NCBI GenBank assembly: GCA_039185015.1
Contig: JBCDAU010000021.1
Span: 1-64,000, forward strand
DNA length: 64,000 nucleotides
From: JBCBSZ01 sp039185015
GTDB lineage: Bacteria; Actinomycetota; Acidimicrobiia; Acidimicrobiales; Poriferisodalaceae
Reading direction: 5' to 3'
Positions 1-6,975 of the stretch are shown piece after piece. The notes under the pieces were generated by a model. That model had not been told where the DNA came from and searched no databases. It was given only the letters and a program-made list of their open reading frames with translations. The first letter of the stretch is position 1. Each line of letters starts with the position of its first letter. A program made the position numbers and the translations under genes.

Positions 1-15
1 CCCCTCCCGAAGTCG

Positions 16-57
16 CCACGTTAGTCGTGGCTCAATGGTCAGACCATCGCTGATGGT
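16..57. promoter_or_regulatory. Cluster of inverted repeats with a FadR-like box
   Basis: Three short inverted repeats sit in the gene-free left edge: CCACG-N5-CGTGG (16-30), ATGGTC-A-GACCAT (35-47) and ACCATC-GCT-GATGGT (43-57). The middle one contains TGGTCAGACCA, the core recognised by FadR-type GntR regulators of fatty-acid genes. The last could instead be a terminator hairpin for the reverse-strand acyltransferase operon that ends just to the right. No coding sequence is visible in bases 1-66. Confidence 0.4.
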
Positions 58-66
58 GGGAGGGTC

Positions 67-1029
67 CTACACCTGCGGCCAGCGCGGCCGAGAGGAGTGC
101 CGGCGACGGTCCTCGAGCAACCAGTTGCGGCGCCATGGCGACACCGGCGGGCCCGACAGCCCTGGGGTCTCGGCCCGGTGGGCGCGACGCCGGGCCTGCC
201 ACCAGTCGCTGCTCACCTCGTCGGCGAGCGCGGCGACCTCGGCCTCGACACGGGCCGCGACGTCGCGGTGGTCGGTGTCGGCCTCGGGGTGGAACGGCCG
301 GCCGAACACGACGGTCGTGGTCGCCCGCTTCGGCCAGGAGGCGCCGCGCGGCAGCACTTGGTCGGTGCCGACGACGTAGGTGGGCACGATCGGGACGCCG
401 GCGGCCTTCGCGAGCAGCGAGACGCCGGGTCGGAACTCGCCACCCCAGCCGTCGGGGCTGCGACCGCCCTCGGGGTAGATCACCTGGCACCAGCCGTCGC
501 GCAGCAGCTCGATCGGGAGCTCGATCGATTTCTTCGAGATGCGGGTCCGTTCGATCGGGACGGCACCGATGCCGAGCGCCGAGAAGGTGCCGGCGATGCG
601 GTTGGGGAAGAAGTAGTCGGCCGCGGCGGCGACGAACAGCCGGTGACGCCAGGGCGCGGGGATGGCGGTGAGCAGCAGCGTCGTGTCGGCGTGGCTGAAG
701 TGGTTGGAGGCGAAGATCGCGCCGCCGTCCTCGTCGAGGTCGGCGAGGCGGTCGGTGCCGAGCACCTCGGGCCGTGCGTAGTAGGCGGCCAGACCTCGCC
801 AGACAGTGTCGGTGAGCACCCGGCGCGTGCCCCGAGCGAGCGGACGCCGGGCCCACTCGGTGTCCATGTCGACTCCGCGGGCGGGGACCGGTGCCGGCTC
901 GATCGTCATCGGCCGCGAGGGTGCCCGGTACGGGAACGGCACCCGGCGCCACGCCCGCGTCGCGGACCACCGGCCGGCGCGGGCGGACAGATGGCGGATC
1001 GGGCGGGCGGTGCCGGCATCGCGGGCCAC
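67..1029 (-). CDS. Lysophospholipid acyltransferase family protein (PlsC-like)
   Basis: Probable membrane-associated 1-acylglycerol-3-phosphate-type acyltransferase, moving an acyl chain from acyl-CoA or acyl-ACP to a lysolipid or other alcohol. The family HX4D motif is H110-D115 (NHFSHAD) and the substrate motif is YPEGGRS (185-191). The catalytic domain spans about residues 80-300. The 320-residue protein has an Arg-rich front of about 60 residues, and no long hydrophobic helix is obvious. The chosen GTG start lies one base after the stop of the LarA-like gene, so it is the last gene of the FAR-HAD/LarA/PlsC operon; Met41 is an alternative start. It may acylate an alcohol made by the reductase, which is inference. 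Confidence 0.85.
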   Translation of the reverse strand: MARDAGTARPIRHLSARAGRWSATRAWRRVPFPYRAPSRPMTIEPAPVPARGVDMDTEWARRPLARGTRRVLTDTVWRGLAAYYARPEVLGTDRLADLDEDGGAIFASNHFSHADTTLLLTAIPAPWRHRLFVAAAADYFFPNRIAGTFSALGIGAVPIERTRISKKSIELPIELLRDGWCQVIYPEGGRSPDGWGGEFRPGVSLLAKAAGVPIVPTYVVGTDQVLPRGASWPKRATTTVVFGRPFHPEADTDHRDVAARVEAEVAALADEVSSDWWQARRRAHRAETPGLSGPPVSPWRRNWLLEDRRRHSSRPRWPQV

Positions 1030-1030
1030 G

Positions 1031-2635
1031 TCAGGAGACCTCGGTCAGCAGCAACGGCGGGTTCTTCACGTGCGTGATCGACGGCTGACGCCCGACGATG
1101 TCGCTCGCCATCTCGAGCGCGTCGGGCAGCGACGAGGCCGGCCGGAAGCCGAGGCGACGCGTCGCCTCCGGGTCACCGCCCATGACGATGACGTGGTCGC
1201 CGCCGCCGAGGTGCTGCAGCGCGTGCGAGCACCAGTACCACATGTAGAAGGGATGGACGCCGTGGTAGGCGTAGCTCGTCCGGTACAGGTGGCGATACCA
1301 CTCGTCCTCGGCGTAGCGCTGCTCGTACTTCGCCTCGATGACCTCGGGATCGGTCGAGTCGGCCAACACCTCCTCGAAGAAGTCGATGTACGAGGGGTGG
1401 TGGACCGGGTGGAAGTCGGGCACGTTCGGGTGCCCCATGATCACGACACCGCCCTCGCGGACCAGCGGCTTCCCGCGGTAGAGGTTGAAGAAGTAGCCGA
1501 GGCCGAGGCACGCCACGAGGATCGGGTTCAGGATCGAATTCACGTTGTACGGGCCGAGGTACGGCAGCCCCATCGTGAGGATGTCGCTCTGCCCCTCCAC
1601 GTGGACCAACTGCTGCTTGTGGCAGTTCTCGATCGTCTGGGCGTGGACGGCCTCGACCTCGCCGGCCTGTACCGAGGTGACGCCGTAGGGGGCCAGGATC
1701 GAGTGGAAGATCCGGCGCCGGGCGGTCCACGGCATCGGCTTGAGCGCCGCCTGAGCCGAGGCGAACAGCGCCCGGTCGCGGACGTTCCACTCCCACTCAC
1801 GCTTCTGGAGGAAGCCGAACGGGGCACCGAAGGTGTCGGTGTTGAGCGTCGTCTCGATCTGGAAGATCTGGAGGCCCGACTGCTTGATGAGCCGGCCCTG
1901 GCGCCAGTTGCGGGTGTGCAGCTCGGAGTTGCCGGGGTCCATGAACGACCGGCTCCGCCGCATCGTGTGGACGTTGTGGTGGTGGCGGAGCGCCTGGTAG
2001 GGCGACAGCCCGGTGGCGACGCTCTTGTGGCCGCCGTCGAGCGTGACGAGGTTGATGTTGACGTAGACGAGCAAGTCGCTCTCGACCGCCCGCTTCGACA
2101 GCACGACCTCCTCGCCGTGGTCGGTCGTGCCCAGGTGGGTGAGGTTGTCCGGGTCCTCGGCGTCGAAGTTGTAGAGCAGCCCGTGCGGGGCGAAGGCGTC
2201 GTAGACGCGATCCCCGACGGCGTGTCGCAGCTCGTCCTCGTTCATCCGCCGATGGAGGGCGAGCGCGGCGATGATCTCGACGTCGTCGACCCCGGCCGCC
2301 GCGGCGTGGTCGAGGACGCGCTCGATGATGCGCTGGCGGATGTCGGGTCGCTGCATCGGCGGCAACGGCAGGGAGATGTCGTCGAACGCGATCGTCAGCT
2401 TCATCCCGGGCCGCAGCAGCGCGGGGAGCGGATCCTGCTCGCCGAGGGGGTGGAGCAGCGCGTCGTCGATCGCGCCGTCGACGTCCTCGAGCGGGGTGAG
2501 CGGCTCGTTGGGATAGATCACCCGGGAGCCGACGGGCAGCTTCTCCATGCGGAAGCTCTCGCCGTGGTGGAACAGGATCGGTGGGGTCGAGCGGTCGACC
2601 TCCAACACGAGTCCAGGCCGCGGCGTGCGGGTCAT
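1031..2635 (-). CDS. LarA-like (DUF2088) protein
   Basis: A 534-residue protein related to the nickel-pincer lactate racemase LarA. Family-like features are the N-terminal LarA/DUF2088 fold, a conserved-position His (H128 in ALALHRRM) and the segment DGGHKS (200-205). The Lys there corresponds in position to the residue that tethers the nickel-pincer nucleotide cofactor in LarA. The second half is unusually rich in Tyr, Trp and His and diverges from lactate racemases. The ATG overlaps the stop of the reductase-HAD gene (ATGA), so translation is coupled. No cofactor-making larB/C/E genes are in the window. Its substrate is unknown; the lipid-gene neighbours argue for a hydroxy-acid or hydroxy-lipid epimerase or redox step rather than lactate. 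Confidence 0.75.
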   Translation of the reverse strand: MTRTPRPGLVLEVDRSTPPILFHHGESFRMEKLPVGSRVIYPNEPLTPLEDVDGAIDDALLHPLGEQDPLPALLRPGMKLTIAFDDISLPLPPMQRPDIRQRIIERVLDHAAAAGVDDVEIIAALALHRRMNEDELRHAVGDRVYDAFAPHGLLYNFDAEDPDNLTHLGTTDHGEEVVLSKRAVESDLLVYVNINLVTLDGGHKSVATGLSPYQALRHHHNVHTMRRSRSFMDPGNSELHTRNWRQGRLIKQSGLQIFQIETTLNTDTFGAPFGFLQKREWEWNVRDRALFASAQAALKPMPWTARRRIFHSILAPYGVTSVQAGEVEAVHAQTIENCHKQQLVHVEGQSDILTMGLPYLGPYNVNSILNPILVACLGLGYFFNLYRGKPLVREGGVVIMGHPNVPDFHPVHHPSYIDFFEEVLADSTDPEVIEAKYEQRYAEDEWYRHLYRTSYAYHGVHPFYMWYWCSHALQHLGGGDHVIVMGGDPEATRRLGFRPASSLPDALEMASDIVGRQPSITHVKNPPLLLTEVS

Positions 2636-4965
2636 GCGGTCCTCCTGCGTGCGCTGCGGTGGCGGCGGCCGATCGGCAGCTTCGGGATGGGGGAGCCGGA
2701 CGCGGTCGTCCAGTCCTCGGTCAGCCAGCCCCGCTTCTCGGCGATGCCGACGAGGCGGACCTCGGGGTTCACCGCAACGGGGAACCCGACCGCCTCGAGC
2801 ATCGGTAGGTCGCTCGTCGCGTCGGCGTACGCGACGCCCTGCGCCGGGTCGAAGCCGTGCTCGCCGGCCCAATCGAGCATGACCTGGGCACGGGTCTCGC
2901 CCGTCGGTGGCACGTCGACGAGCGCACCGGCGAAGGTGCCGTCGGGGCGTCGGCGGAGCCGGGCCGGCACGACGTCGTCGAAGAGGGGGGTGAGGGGTTC
3001 GACGACGACGTCGAGCGCACCGGTGATGAGCACGGTTCGGTGGCCGGCGCGACGGTGCTCGCGGACCCGACGGAGGCCGTCCGGGAAGGCCTTGAGCAGC
3101 AGCAGCTGCGAGGCGAGCTCGACGGCATCCTCGTCGAGCTGGTCGATGGGTGCGCCCGCGTAGCGACGGTAGAAGGCCCGGAGGAAGTCGGTGCGGTCAC
3201 GACTGTCCTGGGCGAGCATCGACGGTCCGGCCGCCGCGAGCTTGGCGGCGAAGCGCACCCGCTCGGCGGGGCGGAGCCGACGGGTCGCCAGCCACGAGAA
3301 CGACTCGACGACGTTGGACGAGATCAGCGTGTTCTCGAGGTCGAACGCGGCGAAGTGCCGGTCGGGGGACAGGACCTGGCCGCGGAGCCGGTCCTCCCGC
3401 GACTGCCCACGCCGAACTCCGGGTGTCTGCCGGACCCGGGCCTGTTGGACGACCGTCGGGAGGTGGATCTCCCGGATGTAGGTCCGCCAGTCGATCGAGC
3501 GGGGGTCGAAATCGAACTCGGTCTGCACCTCGGTGGGAAGTGACTCCCGGAGCTGGTCGAGCCGCTCGACCGAGTAGAGCGCCTCGCATCGGCCGTAGGC
3601 GCCGTAGATCTTGACGTAGCCGAGCGCCTGCTCGAGGATCTCCAGCCGCTCCTGCAGTCGCTGGCTCATCCCGGCCTGACGGCCGCGCAGCGGGAGCGAG
3701 GCGACGGTGCGGTCGAGCCGCTTGATGCCGGCCACGATGCGCTCGAGGCGCTCCTCGAGACCGGCCGAGCCGGTGAACTCCCACTCGTCGGGGACGATCG
3801 GGTGGCCCTTGGCGTCGTAGACGGGCCGCTCGGTGAACCACTCGCGCACCGTCTCGGTGAGCATCCGGTACTCCAGGGGGCGGACCGACCCGGAGGCGAC
3901 CTGGTAGACGGCCGGCTCCGACGGCGGCTCCTGCGCAGCGGCGGCGATCACCGCGGCCGCGACCTGGTCGACGGGGATCACGTCGACGACGCTCTCGGGG
4001 TTGCCCGGGAACTGCGTCAGCTCGCCCTTGGCGTAGGAGACGATCAGGGGCTCGGCCATGCGAAAGCCCCGGATCCAGCCCGGGAACGGCTCGGCGAGGG
4101 CCGACTCGATGATCGACGGGCGCACGACCGTCAGGGGGATCTCGCCCCGGAGCTCGAGCAGCGCCTGCTCGCCGAGCGCCTTGGAGTACGTGTAGACGTC
4201 GGGCCAGCCGAGCGACCCGGCCCGGGCCCGCCCGGCGTCGACCAGTCGCTCCTCGACCCACTTCTCGCGGAGCTGCTCGGTCTTGGCCGACAGCATCGGG
4301 AGGCCGGCGGCGCCGAGCTCGTCGCGGGCCATCCCCCGGAAGTGGCGGAGCTGCTCGGGCGTGCGGCTCTCGGTGTCGGCGTCGGCGCGGGCCCGTTGGG
4401 CCGCCCTGACCTCTTCCCGCCAGTCGACCGTGACGTGGAACGGGCTCTCGGTCAGGAACTCCTCGCGGGCGTGGCCGCGACGGTTACCGGCGACGTAGCA
4501 GGTCGACACGGCGACCAGGTGGGGCGTCCGCTCGAGCTCGTGGAGCACCTGCACGATGCGGTTCGGGCCGAGGAGGTTGGTCTCGACGGAGGCGTCGAGC
4601 GGCGAGTCGAACGAGACGGCGGCGGCGGAGTGGATGACCACGTCGCAGGAGGCGAGCGCCTCCCGGCCGTCGTCGTCGAGGCCGAGCCCGTCGACGGCGA
4701 CGTTGCCGGCGATCGCGTTGACCCGGCGAGCCATCTCGCCGTCGAATTCCTCGCCGAGCTGCTCGCGGAGTCGGCCGAAGGCGTCGTTCTTCAGGACCTC
4801 CCGCTCGATGCGGCGCCGGGGCGTGGTGCGGCGTCCAGGGCGGACCAGCAGCACCAGCTCGCAGTCGGGAACGGAGCGGAGCAGACGTTCGACCAGCGCA
4901 GTACCGAGGAACCCGGTCGCGCCGGTGACGGCGATGCGGCTGCCCGCGAGAGCCTCGGCGATCAC
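2632..4965 (-). CDS. Fatty-acyl reductase-like SDR fused to HAD-IB phosphatase
   Basis: A 777-residue fusion. Residues 1-500 are an extended SDR of the male-sterility/NAD-binding-4 type, which reduces acyl-CoA to aldehyde or alcohol: the nucleotide motif is TGATGFLG (14-21) and the catalytic YTYSK is at 258-262. Residues 538-777 are a SerB-like HAD-IB domain with nucleophile loop FDLENTL (541-547), in which the usual DxD is DxE, a later TGA Thr motif (LITGA), and a late acidic motif (YADATSDLPML). It is the first gene of a three-gene operon divergent from a TetR gene. The pairing suggests two-step processing of an acyl or phospho-acyl substrate, with PlsC as a possible next step. The family call is firm; the substrate is not known. 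Confidence 0.85.
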   Translation of the reverse strand: MIAEALAGSRIAVTGATGFLGTALVERLLRSVPDCELVLLVRPGRRTTPRRRIEREVLKNDAFGRLREQLGEEFDGEMARRVNAIAGNVAVDGLGLDDDGREALASCDVVIHSAAAVSFDSPLDASVETNLLGPNRIVQVLHELERTPHLVAVSTCYVAGNRRGHAREEFLTESPFHVTVDWREEVRAAQRARADADTESRTPEQLRHFRGMARDELGAAGLPMLSAKTEQLREKWVEERLVDAGRARAGSLGWPDVYTYSKALGEQALLELRGEIPLTVVRPSIIESALAEPFPGWIRGFRMAEPLIVSYAKGELTQFPGNPESVVDVIPVDQVAAAVIAAAAQEPPSEPAVYQVASGSVRPLEYRMLTETVREWFTERPVYDAKGHPIVPDEWEFTGSAGLEERLERIVAGIKRLDRTVASLPLRGRQAGMSQRLQERLEILEQALGYVKIYGAYGRCEALYSVERLDQLRESLPTEVQTEFDFDPRSIDWRTYIREIHLPTVVQQARVRQTPGVRRGQSREDRLRGQVLSPDRHFAAFDLENTLISSNVVESFSWLATRRLRPAERVRFAAKLAAAGPSMLAQDSRDRTDFLRAFYRRYAGAPIDQLDEDAVELASQLLLLKAFPDGLRRVREHRRAGHRTVLITGALDVVVEPLTPLFDDVVPARLRRRPDGTFAGALVDVPPTGETRAQVMLDWAGEHGFDPAQGVAYADATSDLPMLEAVGFPVAVNPEVRLVGIAEKRGWLTEDWTTASGSPIPKLPIGRRHRSARRRTA

Positions 4966-4987
4966 GGCCCACCGTTCTACCAGATCA

Positions 4988-5007
4988 TCCTGACCGATCG
5001 GTCAGGA
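4988..5007. promoter_or_regulatory. TetR operator: perfect 20-bp palindrome
   Basis: TCCTGACCGATCGGTCAGGA is a perfect inverted repeat in the 59-bp gap between the reductase operon and the divergent TetR gene. It overlaps the predicted -35 of the TetR gene, so the regulator probably represses itself and the operon. Confidence 0.75.
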
Positions 5008-5018
5008 CGGCCTACGAT
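4990..5018 (+). promoter_or_regulatory. Leaderless promoter of the TetR gene
   Basis: CTGACC (4990-4995), a 17-nt spacer and TACGAT (5013-5018), followed by 6 nt and the ATG. No ribosome binding site fits in the remaining space, so a leaderless mRNA is likely. Confidence 0.55.
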
Positions 5019-5024
5019 GCCGCC

Positions 5025-5615
5025 ATGTCGACCAGGGCTCGCGTGCTCGACGCGGCGATGTCAGCGATCGGCCGACGCGGGGTCGATGGGGCCAGCCTGG
5101 CGAGCGTCGCGGACGAGGTCGGCATCACGAAGCAGGCGGTGCTCTACCACTTCTCCTCCAAGAGCGAGCTCGTCCGCGGCGTCGTGGACGCGGCCATCAG
5201 CGAGCTGGACGGTGAGCTGCGGGCCGCGGTCCGCCCGGGGGAGCGAGGCTGGCCGGCGGTCGAGCGGCTCGTGCGGGCCGCCTTCTCCGTCGCCGCCCGA
5301 CGACCCGAGGTCCTGGTGCTGCTGCGCGAGGCCGCCCGGCAGGGACCGCCGCTCAGCGCCCACGTCGCCGAGCGGCTCCGGCCGCTCCTGGACGACGCCG
5401 AGCGCCAGCTGCGCCGGGACATGGACGACGGGCTCCTTCGCGTGCGAGAGCCGCGGGTCCTGCTCCTCACGTTCCACGCGGTCGTCGTCGGTGTGTCGAC
5501 CGAGACCGAGCTGATGCGGGCGGTCGGCATGCCGCCCGACGTCCGGTCCTTGGTGATCGCCCGCCGCGAGCTGCTGTCGCTGCTGCGGGACGCGCTCACC
5601 CGGCGTTGCGAGTGA
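5025..5615 (+). CDS. TetR/AcrR family regulator
   Basis: A 196-residue repressor. Residues 1-50 form the helix-turn-helix domain with the typical segment ITKQAVLYHFSSKSEL; the remaining Ala/Arg/Leu-rich helices form the ligand-binding and dimer domain. It is divergent from the reductase/LarA/PlsC operon, and the palindrome between them is the obvious target. By analogy with TetR proteins next to acyl-CoA genes, the ligand may be an acyl-CoA or free lipid. That is inference from neighbourhood only. Confidence 0.9.
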   Translation: MSTRARVLDAAMSAIGRRGVDGASLASVADEVGITKQAVLYHFSSKSELVRGVVDAAISELDGELRAAVRPGERGWPAVERLVRAAFSVAARRPEVLVLLREAARQGPPLSAHVAERLRPLLDDAERQLRRDMDDGLLRVREPRVLLLTFHAVVVGVSTETELMRAVGMPPDVRSLVIARRELLSLLRDALTRRCE

Positions 5616-5634
5616 GCCGTCTCGGCGAGGGGGG

Positions 5635-5662
5635 TTGACCTCCGAGCATTTATCAGTAAAGT
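5635..5662 (+). promoter_or_regulatory. Promoter of the 6C RNA
   Basis: TTGACC (5635-5640), a 16-nt spacer and TAAAGT (5657-5662) give a near-consensus housekeeping promoter in an unusually AT-rich patch. Transcription should start near 5669-5671, a few bases before the first hairpin. Confidence 0.65.
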
Positions 5663-5669
5663 AGGTATC

Positions 5670-5790
5670 ACCACACCACGGACCACGGCTCTCATCCCCC
5701 CAAGAGGTCGTGGTCCGCTCTCCTGAACCGCCCGGCGTCAGACCCCGTCACTCCCCCCAGACGAGGCCTGGCACCGGGCGGTTTGTCGTT
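5670..5790 (+). ncRNA. 6C small RNA
   Basis: Two consecutive hairpins each carry a run of exactly six C in the loop, which is the defining feature of the actinobacterial 6C RNA. Hairpin 1 pairs CGGACCACG (5679-5687) with CGTGGTCCG (5709-5717), with C-run 5696-5701. Hairpin 2 pairs AACCGCCCGG (5726-5735) with CCGGGCGGTT (5774-5783), with C-run 5753-5758. The second hairpin is followed by TGTCGTT and probably also ends transcription. C-rich loops of this kind can pair with G-rich ribosome binding sites of target mRNAs. Both ends are estimated from the promoter and the last hairpin. Confidence 0.85.
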
Positions 5791-5834
5791 CCGGCCAGTT
5801 CGGCGAACCGGCGACCAGGCGTGTGAGGCGAGGC

Positions 5835-6935
5835 TCAGCCCAGCTTGCCGGCGATGGAGCCGGCGGAGCGCAGCGCCGTGCCGTCGGCGCCGGTGGCATC
5901 GAACGTGCGGTGCGGACCGCGAACGGCCTCGTCGAGCATCGACTCGAGCAGCTCGCCGAAGGGAATGCCCTGCTGGGCCCAGAAGTACCAGCCGAGGGCA
6001 CCGGGAATCGGGTTGATCTCGTTGACGAAGACACCGGACTCGGTGTGGAGGAAGTCGATGCGGGCGACGGAGCGGACGAGGGCGATGTCGACGATGCGGG
6101 TGGCGGCGTCGACGATGGTGCCGGTGACCGCCTCCGGCAGATCGGCGGGGAGCTCGCGCGGCGCGGACGCCATGCCCTCGCCGCCGTGCAGGTACTTCTC
6201 GGCGTAGGTGTAGATGCGCCCGTCGTCGCCCCGCAGCGGGCGTTCGATGGGCGAGAGCTCGACCTTGGGGTGGGTGCGCACGCAGATGTTGAGGTCCGTC
6301 GCATCCACCCGGTACGGCTCGACCACCGCACCATCGCGGAGGTGAGGGCTCGAGGCGAGCAGGGCCCGGGCGGTGTCGACGTTCTCGACGACCTCGATGC
6401 CGATCGACGAGCCGCCGAAGCGGGGCTTGACGATGTAGGGCGCCTCGAACGGCAGCTCGAGCCCGTCGACGAGGGGCACGCACGGCAACGCCGGCAGACC
6501 GGCCGACTCGACGACCGCCCGGAAGGCGAGCTTGTCCATCGCGAGTGCCGCGCCCGCCGCCGAGGGCCCCGTGTAGCGGACGTCGGCGAGGTCGAGGAGG
6601 CCCTGGAGGGTGCCGTCCTCGCCCGGAGCGCCGTGGCAGGCGACGACGACGGCGTCGACGGCCACCGCGGTGCGGCGGCCGAGTCGTCCCTCGGTGACGA
6701 ATCCGGCGCCGGTTCCCACCTCGAGTCGTGCCGCATCGGCGCCCCGGGGTGGGCCGTTGACGAAATCGCCCGCCTCGGCCTCCGGGTCGACGAGGAACCA
6801 GTCGCCACGGGTCGACCAGTACAGGCCGACGACGTCGTGGCCACGGTCGATGAGGGCCCTGGTGGCCTGCAGGCCGGTGAGGACGCTGATGTCGTGCTCG
6901 GGGGACGGTCCACCGAAGATGACGCCGGGTCGCAT
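5835..6935 (-). CDS. ddl: D-alanine--D-alanine ligase
   Basis: ATP-grasp ligase making the D-Ala-D-Ala dipeptide for peptidoglycan precursors in the cytoplasm. Visible family motifs are GEDGTLQGLLDL in the N-terminal domain, the ATP-grasp loop KPRFGGSSIGI, and the metal-binding end motif NEINPIPG. At 366 residues it has normal Ddl length. A TACGAT box 8 nt before the ATG suggests a leaderless transcript. The next gene upstream on the same strand is a Mur-ligase-like protein, which would use the dipeptide if it acts as a MurF. Confidence 0.95.
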   Translation of the reverse strand: MRPGVIFGGPSPEHDISVLTGLQATRALIDRGHDVVGLYWSTRGDWFLVDPEAEAGDFVNGPPRGADAARLEVGTGAGFVTEGRLGRRTAVAVDAVVVACHGAPGEDGTLQGLLDLADVRYTGPSAAGAALAMDKLAFRAVVESAGLPALPCVPLVDGLELPFEAPYIVKPRFGGSSIGIEVVENVDTARALLASSPHLRDGAVVEPYRVDATDLNICVRTHPKVELSPIERPLRGDDGRIYTYAEKYLHGGEGMASAPRELPADLPEAVTGTIVDAATRIVDIALVRSVARIDFLHTESGVFVNEINPIPGALGWYFWAQQGIPFGELLESMLDEAVRGPHRTFDATGADGTALRSAGSIAGKLG

Positions 6936-6943
6936 GGCGCTCG

Positions 6944-6949
6944 ATCGTA
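6944..6949 (-). promoter_or_regulatory. -10 box (TACGAT) of ddl
   Basis: On the reverse strand TACGAT is followed by 8 nt and the ddl ATG, the leaderless spacing seen repeatedly in this window. No clear -35 was identified. Confidence 0.45.
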
Positions 6950-6975
6950 GGGGCGCGGCGCGCGCGAGCGGTGAA

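Noticed and set aside
806..3163. Long + strand reading frame opposite the reductase operon
   Set aside because: It is a GC-rich antisense frame with Arg/Gly/Asp-rich, unstructured translation, and the reverse strand holds clear enzymes with intact motifs.
5679..5783. The two hairpins as a simple terminator of the TetR gene
   Set aside because: Two hairpins with exact six-C loops and their own promoter fit 6C RNA much better; the last hairpin can also terminate.
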